Source: Ignavibacteriales bacterium (lineage in GTDB: Bacteria > Bacteroidota > Ignavibacteria > UBA10030). From it: a DNA stretch of 64,000 nt. Position 1 is the first letter of the stretch. Each line of letters begins with the position of its first letter. The notes beneath the pieces were generated by a model. It searched no databases, was not told the origin of the DNA, and was given only the letters and a program-made list of their open reading frames with translations. A program made the translations under genes and the position numbers. This document shows positions 1-7,628 of this stretch, piece after piece. The stretch covers positions 62,001-126,000 of the forward strand of contig JAPLFR010000002.1 in the NCBI GenBank assembly GCA_026390575.1. The letters run 5' to 3'.

Positions 1-177
1 CCGATCATCTGAATATACCGCGCATATAGTACCATTACCAAGAATTGAATACCCTTTCCACGGTCTTTTTGAAAGTGAAATATCAGTATTTTCCAATTTT
101 TGGGCGACAATTGATATCTCCCAAAAAGGAATCGAAAAACAATAGAATCCAATTAGAAAAATGCTTTTCATTTTCAT
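1..177 (-). CDS. Exported protein, N-terminal fragment (runs off the left edge)
   Basis: The first 59 codons are open from an ATG at 177 to the window edge. A good Shine-Dalgarno (GAGGAAT) lies three bases upstream and a near-consensus promoter further up. The product starts MKMKSIFLIGFYCFSIPF, a signal-peptide-like stretch ending near IVAQ. The mature start contains RPWKGYSILGNGTICAVY. A Trp-containing stretch followed by GNG is reminiscent of the N-terminal domain of GH65/GH95-type six-hairpin glycosidases, but 59 residues are too few to assign a family. The start and the export signal are well supported; the enzyme idea is only a guess. Confidence 0.7.
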   Translation of the reverse strand, partial: MKMKSIFLIGFYCFSIPFWEISIVAQKLENTDISLSKRPWKGYSILGNGTICAVYSDDR

Positions 178-265
178 ATAATTCCTCTTGCTAGAATCGA
201 TAAAATATTGGATTTAGAAGTAAACAAACTTGCGATTTGGTTTTTTTTCTTTTCACCATTGAACA

Positions 266-294
266 ATTATATCAGAATCACGGTAAAGCGTCAA
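266..294 (-). promoter_or_regulatory. Sigma70-like promoter for the left-edge gene
   Basis: On the minus strand TTGACG (294-289) and TATAAT (271-266) are 17 bases apart, almost the sigma70 consensus. The predicted transcript would start near 259 and carry a leader of about 80 bases before the ATG at 177. Confidence 0.75.
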
Positions 295-554
295 GAGAAT
301 TCAAACGATACTGTCAACTGTGGTATTCACATTCAATGATCCACCAAGTCAACTGCATACCTCGTGGTAATTACTTTTTTATTTTGATTTCAGAAGTGGA
401 GTTGTTGATTTGCCCTCGGAAAACTCCTATTTAAATTGTCGTATTCATTTTCAGTACGGAATACATTTTTGAAGGTTACATATTCAATCTATAGAAAACA
501 ATCCTTATTCCATTAATTAGAAATCGGTATACCATATCCAACAATCTATCGATA
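295..554. other. AT-rich intergenic stretch, nothing recognised
   Basis: Between the left-edge promoter and the frr stop codon I see no convincing gene, RNA or repeat. A 65-codon frame across 237-434 on the plus strand has no family signature and overlaps the promoter. Confidence 0.5.
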
Positions 555-1118
555 TCATACTTCCATTATTTCTTTTTCTTTCATAGCAAGATGATTGTCG
601 ATATCTTTAATGTGTTTATCTGTAAGCTTTTGTGTATCTTGCTCACCGCGTTTTCGTTCATCTTCAGACATGTGTTCGCCTTTTTCAGCTTTTTTGAGAT
701 GCTCGATGGCATCACGGCGGATATTGCGTATAGCAATCTTTCCATCTTCACCGAACTTTTTTACTAACTTCACCAGATCACGACGACGCTCTTCATTCAG
801 CGCAGGAATTGGAACACGCACGATTGTTCCATCTGAAACCGGATTGAGACCAAGATTGGCTACCAGAATTGCCTTCTCAATGATCGGGATAATATTTTTT
901 TCCCACGGTTGAACGGCAACCGTATGCACATCCGGTATGCTAACGTTTGCGACTTTATTCAGCGGAGTCATAGTGCCGTAGTAATCAATTTTAATTCCGT
1001 CTAACAGTGCTGTGGTTGCTTTGCCTGTGCGGACTTTTATAAGTTCTTCCCGTACAACTTCCACGGCTTTCTTCATTCTGTCTTCTGCTTGTTTCAGAAT
1101 ATCTTTTGAGTTTGTCAT
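555..1118 (-). CDS. frr: Ribosome recycling factor
   Basis: A 187-residue protein of full family length. RRF works with EF-G to split the post-termination ribosome. The N-terminus carries the long helix with VREELIKVRTGKATTALLDG, and the centre has the RRF pattern VPIPALNEERRRDLVKLVKK. It lies 36 bases downstream of pyrH on the same strand, the pyrH-frr order common in bacteria. No strong terminator is visible after the stop codon. Confidence 0.97.
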   Translation of the reverse strand: MTNSKDILKQAEDRMKKAVEVVREELIKVRTGKATTALLDGIKIDYYGTMTPLNKVANVSIPDVHTVAVQPWEKNIIPIIEKAILVANLGLNPVSDGTIVRVPIPALNEERRRDLVKLVKKFGEDGKIAIRNIRRDAIEHLKKAEKGEHMSEDERKRGEQDTQKLTDKHIKDIDNHLAMKEKEIMEV

Positions 1119-1154
1119 AGGCGTCCCATCAATTAGTGAATTGGATGAATGATG

Positions 1155-1889
1155 TTACGATTTTTGTGTCGATATTTCAACTATTTTTGATCCAACCGCT
1201 TCTCCACAGACCACACGCTTCAAATTCCCGTGAATATTCATATTGAATATGACCAGCGGAAGGTTATTCTCTTTAGAAAGAGTGATTGCAGTGAGATCCA
1301 TAACCTGAAGGTCTTTTTTTAAAACGTCTGCATAAGAGATTTCGGGAAGATGGATAGCTGCAGGGTTCTTTTCTGGATCGCAATCATACACACCATCAAC
1401 GCGCGTTCCTTTGATGATCACATTCGCTTCTATTTCGATTGCACGCAGTACCGCGGCAGTATCGGTGGTAAAATAGGGATTTCCTGTACCTGCTGCAAAA
1501 ATAACCACACGGCCCTTTTCCAAATGACGGATAGCGCGCCGCCGAATAAACGGCTCGGCAATGCGTTGCATATCGATTGCACTCAAACAGCGTGTTTTTA
1601 ATCCCTTGTGCTCCAGCGAATTTTGTAACGCTAGTGCATTGATAACGGTTGCCAGCATTCCCATTTGGTCGCCGGTCACCTTATCTATACCGTCTGTGGA
1701 TCCTTCCATACCGCGATAAATGTTTCCGCCGCCGATCACTATACCGATTTGCACGCCAAGCTTTGCAATCGATGCAATCTCCTCAGCATAACGAGTCACT
1801 ACTTTAGGATCGATCCCGTACTCTCGATCGCCCATAAGTGATTCCCCACTGAGTTTTAAGAGAACACGGTTGTATTTGAGGTCTGCCAT
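1155..1889 (-). CDS. pyrH: UMP kinase
   Basis: Makes UDP from UMP with ATP in pyrimidine nucleotide synthesis; the bacterial enzyme is a hexameric amino-acid-kinase-fold protein. Visible features are LLKLSGESL at the N-terminus, the glycine-rich [10 protein letters not shown] loop and the [17 protein letters not shown] motif of UMP kinases. I place the start at the ATG at 1889, behind a GGGGGTGG Shine-Dalgarno; a GTG two codons upstream is less likely. A hairpin terminator separates it from tsf, so pyrH-frr may be partly uncoupled from rpsB-tsf. Confidence 0.96.
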   Translation of the reverse strand: MADLKYNRVLLKLSGESLMGDREYGIDPKVVTRYAEEIASIAKLGVQIGIVIGGGNIYRGMEGSTDGIDKVTGDQMGMLATVINALALQNSLEHKGLKTRCLSAIDMQRIAEPFIRRRAIRHLEKGRVVIFAAGTGNPYFTTDTAAVLRAIEIEANVIIKGTRVDGVYDCDPEKNPAAIHLPEISYADVLKKDLQVMDLTAITLSKENNLPLVIFNMNIHGNLKRVVCGEAVGSKIVEISTQKS

Positions 1890-1901
1890 ACCCACCCCCG
1901 C

Positions 1902-1932
1902 AAAAAAAATCCCGAATTGTTTTCGGGATTTT
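1902..1932 (-). terminator. Rho-independent terminator after tsf
   Basis: On the minus strand the stem AATCCCGAA / TTCGGGATT is followed by eight T residues. It lies between the tsf stop and the pyrH start, so it either ends the rpsB-tsf transcript or attenuates read-through into pyrH-frr. Confidence 0.85.
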
Positions 1933-1937
1933 GATTT

Positions 1938-2540
1938 TTAATTTGATTCACCAAGATGATAACGAAGGAATCGACGAACAGTGATTTTTTCGCCAACCTT
2001 CGCCGTCTCTTCATCAATAATATCTTTAATAGTTTTACCAGAATCCTTGATAAAACTTTGCTCTATCAACACTGTTTCTTGATAGAATTTTTCAAGGCGC
2101 CCCTGCGAAATCTTTTCTGCAATCTGCGCCGGTTTGCCTTCATTCTGCGCTTGTATTTTATAGATTTCCAATTCCTTTTCGATAACCGCCTGCGGAATTT
2201 GTTCACGAGATACATAGAGCGGAGTCATTGCAGCAACTTGCATGGCAATATCATGCGCCAATTGTTTGAATCCAGCGGTCTTTGCGACAAAATCTGTCTC
2301 GCAGTTTAACTCTACCATTGCACCAATTCTCCCGCCGGCGTGAATGTATGCTTCCACTACGCCTTGGTTCGTTTCACGATCGGCACGTTTTGCAGCAACT
2401 GCAGCTCCTTTTTTACGGAGATAATCGATAGCGAGTTCCATATCGCCTTTGGTTTCCGTAAGAGCATTTTTGCAATCCATCATGCCCGCGCCGGTTATAT
2501 CTCGAAGTTTCTTTACTACGTCACTAGAAATTACTGCCAT
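1938..2540 (-). CDS. tsf: Elongation factor Ts
   Basis: A 200-residue nucleotide exchange factor for EF-Tu, the short form of the family. The N-terminus VVKKLRDITGAGMMDCKNAL is the UBA-like TDVGFD-type helix, followed by KGAAVAAKRADRETNQG and the core motif MVELNCETDFVAKTAGF. It is 23 bases downstream of rpsB on the same strand, the classic rpsB-tsf pair, and is followed by a terminator-like hairpin. Confidence 0.97.
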   Translation of the reverse strand: MAVISSDVVKKLRDITGAGMMDCKNALTETKGDMELAIDYLRKKGAAVAAKRADRETNQGVVEAYIHAGGRIGAMVELNCETDFVAKTAGFKQLAHDIAMQVAAMTPLYVSREQIPQAVIEKELEIYKIQAQNEGKPAQIAEKISQGRLEKFYQETVLIEQSFIKDSGKTIKDIIDEETAKVGEKITVRRFLRYHLGESN

Positions 2541-2563
2541 ACGAATTCACTTCCTTCTTTCAA

Positions 2564-3322
2564 TTATTTTTTTTCTGAAGCTTTCTCTGCGGCATCTGCT
2601 GTTGCGCGCTCTTCCGCTTCTGCTTGTTGTTTTGCAGATGCGCGCTCAACACCATCGAGCACTGCGTCGGCAATAGCTTTCGCAATCAATTGTACTGATT
2701 TAAGGGCATCATCGTTCGCTGGAATTGGATAATCAATTGGATCGGGATCGGTGTTCGTATCCACGATGGCAACGACCGGAATGCCCAGACGTTTCGCTTC
2801 CTTCACCGCAATGGCTTCTTTTTTTATATCGACAACGAATACAATACCGGGCAGACGCGACATTTCAACAACGCCGGACAGCACTGCTTGAAGTTTGTCG
2901 CGCTCGCGAGTTAAGAAGAGCCGTTCTTTCTTCGTAATGTTTTCGAAAGTGCCGTCAGTCTCCATCTTCTCGATATTGGTAAGACGCTTCACACTTTTTC
3001 GGATGGTGCTGAAATTTGTCAGCATACCGCCCAGCCAGCGTTCCGTCACGTAATGCGCATGGCATCGCTGTGCTTCCTGCTTCATGACATCACTTGCCTG
3101 CTGTTTCGTACCGACGAAGAGCGGTTTCTTCCCTTCAGCAATGCTATTCGAAACAGCGTTGCATGCTGTTTCGAGCATCTCTTGGGTTTTCTTTAAATCG
3201 ATAATATGAATCCCGTTGCGCTCCATGAAAATATAGGGCTTCATTTTGGGATTCCAACGGCGGGTCAAGTGTCCGAAATGGGCACCGGATTGAAGCAACG
3301 CATCGAGTTCTACACGAGGCAT
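2564..3322 (-). CDS. rpsB: 30S ribosomal protein S2
   Basis: Small-subunit protein S2, 252 residues from the preferred ATG at 3322, which has an AAAGGA Shine-Dalgarno at good spacing; a TTG two codons upstream is less likely. It shows LLQSGAHFGHLTRRWNPKM at the N-terminus, plus GTKQQA and RWLGGMLTNFSTI. The C-terminus ends in an Ala/Glu/Lys-rich tail. It heads the rpsB-tsf unit, and its upstream region carries a strong hairpin described separately. Confidence 0.97.
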   Translation of the reverse strand: MPRVELDALLQSGAHFGHLTRRWNPKMKPYIFMERNGIHIIDLKKTQEMLETACNAVSNSIAEGKKPLFVGTKQQASDVMKQEAQRCHAHYVTERWLGGMLTNFSTIRKSVKRLTNIEKMETDGTFENITKKERLFLTRERDKLQAVLSGVVEMSRLPGIVFVVDIKKEAIAVKEAKRLGIPVVAIVDTNTDPDPIDYPIPANDDALKSVQLIAKAIADAVLDGVERASAKQQAEAEERATADAAEKASEKK

Positions 3323-3367
3323 AATCAAACATCCTTTCAGTTAGACTGCTATTCTCGTCCTCTTCTT

Positions 3368-3407
3368 CCGGAATCCCGATGAACTGGATTCATCGGGACA
3401 CTGCCGG
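3368..3407 (-). promoter_or_regulatory. Hairpin in the rpsB upstream region
   Basis: The arms TCCCGATGAA (3374-3383) and TTCATCGGGA (3389-3398) pair perfectly around a five-base loop, with outer CCGG/CCGG arms at 3368-3371 and 3404-3407. No T-run follows, so it is not a simple terminator. Position upstream of rpsB fits an S2 autoregulatory leader, a role known for rpsB leaders elsewhere, but it could equally be a dispersed palindrome. Confidence 0.5.
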
Positions 3408-3481
3408 TCGAATCAGAGAATATGATTTGTGATTAAACTTCTGCTCTAGCCAAACGGACCATCGCAGATTGAAAATACAAA

Positions 3482-3880
3482 TTAACGTTTGGAGAACTGG
3501 AACCGTTTGCGGGCTTTTTTCTGTCCGTATTTTTTTCGTTCTACCATACGCGGATCGCGTGTAAGAAGTCCGGCACCGCGAAGCGCCGTGCGGGCATCTT
3601 CGTCAAGTGCGACTAACGAACGCGCAATGCCAAGCCGTACTGCTCCAGCTTGTCCGTTAGGACCGCCGCCGTTGACGCGTATCATGACATCGTACCGCCC
3701 CATCGTGTCGGTGACCTTAAACGGTTTCATGATTTCATCCCGCTGAATCTCCAGTGGGAAATAATTTTCAAATTCTCGTTTGTTCACTGTGATTTTACCG
3801 GAACCATCGATCAGCTTTACTCGAGCAATGGCATTTTTTCTACGGCCAACTGTAGTTCTTGGTTGCATGGAGTCGTTCAT
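3482..3880 (-). CDS. rpsI: 30S ribosomal protein S9
   Basis: A 132-residue S9 protein. It has the N-terminal [12 protein letters not shown] motif, the central [20 protein letters not shown] stretch and the Lys/Arg-rich end finishing in FSKR, the tail that reaches the ribosomal P site. It starts seven bases after rplM, forming the conserved L13-S9 pair. Confidence 0.97.
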   Translation of the reverse strand: MNDSMQPRTTVGRRKNAIARVKLIDGSGKITVNKREFENYFPLEIQRDEIMKPFKVTDTMGRYDVMIRVNGGGPNGQAGAVRLGIARSLVALDEDARTALRGAGLLTRDPRMVERKKYGQKKARKRFQFSKR

Positions 3881-3887
3881 TCCTTAC

Positions 3888-4328
3888 TCAAAAAGAAATC
3901 GGTTCTGGTTGCTGTGCAGCGTGGGGATGTTGCGCTCCCCGGTATACTTTCAATTTCTTAAACATCTGACGTCCTAAACGGTTATGCGGTAACATACCTT
4001 TTACAGCATGCTCCATTACCTTCTCTGGATTCGTTTTTATTAAATCTTTAAAGGATTCAAAACGTGCGCCGCCTGGATAACCTGTGTTATGAAAAAGTTC
4101 TTTCAACTCAGGCCGTTTTCCGGTCATCTTCACTTTTTCGATATTAACAATCACGACAAAATCTCCTAAGTCGTGATTCGGCGTAAATTCCGGTTTATGC
4201 TTGCCGCGCAGAATATGGGCAACGTGCGACGCAATACGGCCTAATGTTTTTCCGTCTGCATCAACAAGAAACCATTTCTGATTGATTTCCTCTGGTTTAA
4301 AAAACCGTGTTTTCGGTGACGTGTTCAA
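3888..4328 (-). CDS. rplM: 50S ribosomal protein L13
   Basis: A 146-residue L13. Family features are WFLVDADGKTLGRIASHVA at the start, LRGKHKPEFTPNHDLGDFV, and KGMLPHNRLGRQMFKKLKVY near the end. It leads the rplM-rpsI pair; its 5' region runs back toward the decayed tRNA copy and tRNA-Lys. Confidence 0.97.
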   Translation of the reverse strand: MNTSPKTRFFKPEEINQKWFLVDADGKTLGRIASHVAHILRGKHKPEFTPNHDLGDFVVIVNIEKVKMTGKRPELKELFHNTGYPGGARFESFKDLIKTNPEKVMEHAVKGMLPHNRLGRQMFKKLKVYRGAQHPHAAQQPEPISF

Positions 4329-4424
4329 TCGAATTCTCCTACTCTAAATCTTTATTCAATAATATTTTTTGCGTCCAGAAGGTTTTTCCGCTTACATAAC
4401 AACAACGAGTCCATTGCTCCATGG

Positions 4425-4527
4425 TGCACCCACCAGGACTCTCCGCCAGAGGCGGATGCGCCTTCGGCGCAGAACCTGGATCCCATCTTTCACTCTGACC
4501 GCTCTACAATGAATCCACTGTTACTTC
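4425..4527 (-). pseudogene. Decayed tRNA-Lys-like gene with an insertion in the T-loop
   Basis: Reading the minus strand, this region repeats the intact neighbouring tRNA-Lys: GTAGAGC of the D arm, then GGGATCCAGGTTC, then GAGTCCTGGTGGGTGCA at the 3' end. The 5' acceptor strand and the anticodon stem no longer pair. The T-loop sequence TTC-GAGTC is cut by exactly 30 bases (4442-4471). It is a non-functional copy. Just beyond it, GCACCATGGAGCAATGG (minus strand, near 4427-4411) resembles yet another tRNA 5' half. Confidence 0.7.
4442..4471. repeat. 30-bp double palindrome inserted in the tRNA copy
   Basis: Two abutting hairpins: TCCGCC-AGA-GGCGGA (4442-4456) and TGCGCC-TTC-GGCGCA (4457-4471). 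Removing them restores GGACTCGAACCTGGA, identical to the intact tRNA-Lys at 4530-4602. The insertion is therefore exact and without target duplication. Confidence 0.85.
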
Positions 4528-4529
4528 AG

Positions 4530-4602
4530 TGCACCCACCAGGACTCGAACCTGGAACCCACTGATTAAGAGTCAGTTGCTCTACCAATTGAGCCATGGGT
4601 GC
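4530..4602 (-). tRNA. tRNA-Lys (anticodon CUU)
   Basis: A 73-base cloverleaf on the minus strand. The acceptor arms GCACCCA / TGGGTGC pair with discriminator A, the anticodon loop is CTCTTAA giving CUU, and the T-loop is TTCGAGTC. The CCA end is not encoded. Its 5' end lies six bases after the secG stop, so it is probably cotranscribed with secG. Confidence 0.95.
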
Positions 4603-4608
4603 AAATGA

Positions 4609-4941
4609 TTACTTGCTACCCGGTATTGGTGCTTCTGGTACTTGCTGTGCTGGTGGTAACGCTGCCGGAGGAGGACCAGATTGAATAACACTTTCTTTCT
4701 TTATCTCACCACGCGGCAATAGCCATAAGTTGATAACCAACGCAAGGACCATGAAAACGCCGGCCATCCATTGTGTCAACTTGGTGAGAAAATCCGAAGT
4801 GCGCCGGACGCCAAAGACAGCGCCCATGTTGGCACCGCCAAAACCTCCAGCCAATCCACCACCTTTGCTCGACTGCATTAGAATCGCGAGCATCAATAAA
4901 ATTCCAATAATGACTTCAATAATGATTGCAAATGTGTACAT
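4609..4941 (-). CDS. secG: Preprotein translocase subunit SecG
   Basis: Auxiliary membrane subunit of the SecYEG channel, 110 residues. Two membrane segments are visible (about residues 3-22 and 52-74). The loop between them carries MQSSKGGGLAGGFGGANMGAVFG, the Gly-rich SecG signature, shown here in part as SSKGGGLAGGFGG. A Pro-rich tail follows. A terminator sits just upstream and tRNA-Lys just downstream. Confidence 0.93.
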   Translation of the reverse strand: MYTFAIIIEVIIGILLMLAILMQSSKGGGLAGGFGGANMGAVFGVRRTSDFLTKLTQWMAGVFMVLALVINLWLLPRGEIKKESVIQSGPPPAALPPAQQVPEAPIPGSK

Positions 4942-4960
4942 TGACGTCGTTCCTCAAGCG

Positions 4961-4985
4961 AAAAAAATCCCCACCAACAGTGGGG
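4961..4985 (-). terminator. Rho-independent terminator after ribE
   Basis: On the minus strand CCCCAC / GTGGGG with a five-base loop is followed by A then seven T residues. It sits between the ribE stop and the secG start and closes the riboflavin transcript. Confidence 0.88.
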
Positions 4986-5046
4986 CTTGCGGTCTATAGT
5001 ATAAAAAAAAATGGCTCGAAATGCAAGAACGAAAGTTCGATCACAA

Positions 5047-5655
5047 TTATTTCTTTATCGAAATCCTTCTTACCTCAAATAGGCGTTCTACATACTTGCC
5101 GAGAACGTCAAATTCAAGGTTGACTGCGGCTCCCGGTCGAAGCAATTTGAATGTTGTCACTTCCATTGTATGTGGAATAATGGAAACAGCGAAAGAATTA
5201 CTTTTTACTTCAGCCATTGTTAAACTTACACCGTTGACAGCTATGGAACCGACAGGTACAAGGTGATGGGCAAATTTTTTCGGCACCTGAATCCAGAAAA
5301 TCCAACTGCTTTCACGATATTCCAGCCCTGCCACTTTGCCCATGCCATCCACGTGTCCAAGAACAAAGTGCCCGCCAATCCGGTCCGATGGCAATAACGG
5401 CCGTTCTAAATTGATAGAGCTACCTGCCCGCAATTTGCCAAGCGTCGTTTTTTTCAATGTCTCTTCCACAGCCTGTACGTCGAATGTCTTTGCAGTTCTT
5501 TTCATCACTGTCAAACAAACACCTTCCACCGCGATGCTGTGATCGATACGCAAAGTTTTAGCAGTTTTTTTTCCTTGAATAGTGAAGACAACACTGCCCC
5601 CTTTTTGTTTCATTGATTTGACGGTTCCAGTTTCCTCAACTAATCCTGTGAACAT
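5047..5655 (-). CDS. ribE: Riboflavin synthase, alpha subunit
   Basis: Converts two lumazine molecules to riboflavin and a pyrimidinedione. The family start is MFTGLVEETGTV, so I use the ATG at 5655 with a GAAAGAAG Shine-Dalgarno rather than an upstream frame start. The two tandem lumazine-binding halves are visible: the first with GVCLTV and GGHFVLGHVDG, the second with VNGVSLTMAEV. The length of 202 residues is normal. It lies 13 bases after ribD. Confidence 0.96.
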   Translation of the reverse strand: MFTGLVEETGTVKSMKQKGGSVVFTIQGKKTAKTLRIDHSIAVEGVCLTVMKRTAKTFDVQAVEETLKKTTLGKLRAGSSINLERPLLPSDRIGGHFVLGHVDGMGKVAGLEYRESSWIFWIQVPKKFAHHLVPVGSIAVNGVSLTMAEVKSNSFAVSIIPHTMEVTTFKLLRPGAAVNLEFDVLGKYVERLFEVRRISIKK

Positions 5656-5668
5656 ACTCGTTCTTCTT

Positions 5669-6769
5669 TCAATCGTGAATAAACTTTGCTTCAATGAGTA
5701 CATCTTCTCCAACGAGCGTACTTTTTATCATCTTCAGCATTATTGGTTTGCGGAGAAATCTCGGCGTTTTAAAGCAGAATCCATTCAGACCATCTCCCAA
5801 AATTTTTGGTGCAACAAACAGATACAGCTTATCAGCAAGAGACCGATTGACAAACCCGCCAACAGTATGAGCACCGCCCTCTATGAGCACAGAAGAAACG
5901 CCCTCAGCCGCAAGTGAGCGGAGTATGGATTCCGCGTCGATACGGTAAGCAGATGAAACCGGAAGCACACGTACGCCCTGCGAAACAAGCTTCTGCACTT
6001 TTTGAATATTTGCTATCACTGCTTTTGCGGATGTCAGCAGCCACGTTGGCGCAGCTGTTGTATTGAAGAGTGCTTGAGATGTCGGAAGCGAAAGACGTCC
6101 ATCAACGACAACACGCACAGGATTCCTTCCATTCACAAGCCGGACCGTCAACTCTGGATTATCCTGGAGAACGGTATTCGCTCCAACAAAAACCGCGTCA
6201 AAATCATTGCGCAGGCGATGTACTTCTTTTCGCGCGGTTTGAGATGTAATCCATTTTGATTTTCCCGCAACATCAGCAATTCTTCCATCGAGTGTTTGTG
6301 CAAGTTTGATGCCGACAAACGGTAATCCGGTTTTCATAAACTTAAAGAATTTTTCATTCAGCAGTTCAGCTTCTTTCTGCAGTACTCCAACGTTTACCTG
6401 AATGCCTGCTCTGCGCAGTCGCCGTATTCCCTTCCCGCTGACAAGAGGATTTGGATCCTTCGACGCAATCACCACTTGGGAAATTCCAGCTTGAATGATT
6501 GCATCGGTGCACGGCGGTGTCTTTCCGAAATGCGCGCACGGTTCCAAGCTGACATACAATGCTGCACCCTTCGTTTTTTCCCCGGCGTGTTTCAGCGCAA
6601 GAATTTCAGCGTGCGGCCCGCCAAATTTCTTGTGGAATCCTTCTCCCACAATTTTACCGTTTCGTACTATCACGCATCCCACCATCGGATTGGGATTGAC
6701 CATACCTGCACCTTTCCGTGCAAGTTCAAGACAACGGCGCATCATGACATGTTCGTTGAATGTTTTCAT
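5669..6769 (-). CDS. ribD: Bifunctional riboflavin deaminase/reductase RibD
   Basis: Carries out the second and third steps of riboflavin synthesis. The N-terminal deaminase zinc site is seen as HAEILAL and LEPCAHFGKTPPCTDAI. The C-terminal reductase domain begins near GIKLAQTLDGRIA and includes LIEGGAHTVGGF. The ATG at 6769 overlaps the upstream gene's stop as ATGA, so translation is likely coupled. Length is 366 residues. No FMN riboswitch is apparent upstream. Confidence 0.96.
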   Translation of the reverse strand: MKTFNEHVMMRRCLELARKGAGMVNPNPMVGCVIVRNGKIVGEGFHKKFGGPHAEILALKHAGEKTKGAALYVSLEPCAHFGKTPPCTDAIIQAGISQVVIASKDPNPLVSGKGIRRLRRAGIQVNVGVLQKEAELLNEKFFKFMKTGLPFVGIKLAQTLDGRIADVAGKSKWITSQTARKEVHRLRNDFDAVFVGANTVLQDNPELTVRLVNGRNPVRVVVDGRLSLPTSQALFNTTAAPTWLLTSAKAVIANIQKVQKLVSQGVRVLPVSSAYRIDAESILRSLAAEGVSSVLIEGGAHTVGGFVNRSLADKLYLFVAPKILGDGLNGFCFKTPRFLRKPIMLKMIKSTLVGEDVLIEAKFIHD

Positions 6770-7611
6770 CGCCAATACACTTTTAATTTCGAATCGAGTG
6801 TAGCGTGCAGAAGATGTGCAGCACTATTTTTTTTTGCTGATATCTCTACCAAACCGTTGCTGCCCACGATGAGACACGGAGTATTTTCCGGAGCTTCATC
6901 ATAAAATCGAATCCATTTGCTCACCATATTACTGCCGATCGATACGGTTTGTATCTCCTTCATGCTTTTTTCCAATTCAAAAGACCGGAGGTTTGTTATA
7001 ATGTTCCCATAGCTATCAATATGCAAAATACACATCGGTACAACGTCCCTCCGAGAACTCACAAAAGGCGAAAGAATTACCGGCAGTGAATACGGTATAC
7101 CAAATTGTTTGATCGGCACGTTGTCGGAAATATATGCAGCGAGCGGTGCGATGAGATCGCGTCCATGGAATGTTGATGAGATATCGCCAATAGCGTATTT
7201 TTTGAGAGATGATGGTGTCACCTCAACCGCTGATACACTCTTTTCTTGATATAAAACGAAGTCCAACAATCCGTTATCAGGAGCTATAAATGTATACTTC
7301 TTTGTATTCATCACAATGATACGCCTTCCACTACCGACCCCGGGATCTACTACATTTACAAAAATTGTATTCTTTGGAAAATAATTGTACACAGACCAAA
7401 GCATATACGCAGCTTGATGAATTCTATAAGGTTGAATTTCGTGAGTGATATCAATAATATTCATCGTTGCATTGATGGACAACATTACTGCTTTCATCGA
7501 TGCCACATATTGATCCTGTTGTCCGAAGTCGGTGAGGAGCGCGATGATTGGAGCAGATACCTTTCCTGTAGGATGATAAGATCGCGCAGCACGCTTTGTC
7601 GAAGAGGTCAT
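6766..7611 (-). CDS. SAM hydroxide adenosyltransferase family protein (DUF62)
   Basis: A 281-residue member of the fluorinase/chlorinase-like family whose ordinary members hydrolyse S-adenosylmethionine to adenosine and methionine. Motifs include LLTDFGQQDQYVASMKAV, IIDITHEIQPY, VNVVDPGVGSGRR and APDNGLLDFVL. It is translationally coupled to ribD through a four-base overlap; whether the enzyme has any link to riboflavin is not known. It begins after a Ser/Thr/Arg-rich stretch of about 20 residues. Confidence 0.88.
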   Translation of the reverse strand: MTSSTKRAARSYHPTGKVSAPIIALLTDFGQQDQYVASMKAVMLSINATMNIIDITHEIQPYRIHQAAYMLWSVYNYFPKNTIFVNVVDPGVGSGRRIIVMNTKKYTFIAPDNGLLDFVLYQEKSVSAVEVTPSSLKKYAIGDISSTFHGRDLIAPLAAYISDNVPIKQFGIPYSLPVILSPFVSSRRDVVPMCILHIDSYGNIITNLRSFELEKSMKEIQTVSIGSNMVSKWIRFYDEAPENTPCLIVGSNGLVEISAKKNSAAHLLHATLDSKLKVYWR

Positions 7612-7628
7612 TGATATTCTTACAAGAG

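Noticed and set aside
237-434. 65-codon plus-strand frame
   Set aside because: It overlaps a near-consensus minus-strand promoter, has no family signature, and no good Shine-Dalgarno.
4405-4428. Third tRNA copy beside the decayed one
   Set aside because: GCACCATGGAGCAATGG resembles a tRNA 5' half but is too short and unpaired to list as a separate feature.
5650-5720. FMN riboswitch before the riboflavin genes
   Set aside because: ribD overlaps the upstream gene and no RFN-like sequence is visible; ribE follows ribD by 13 bases.
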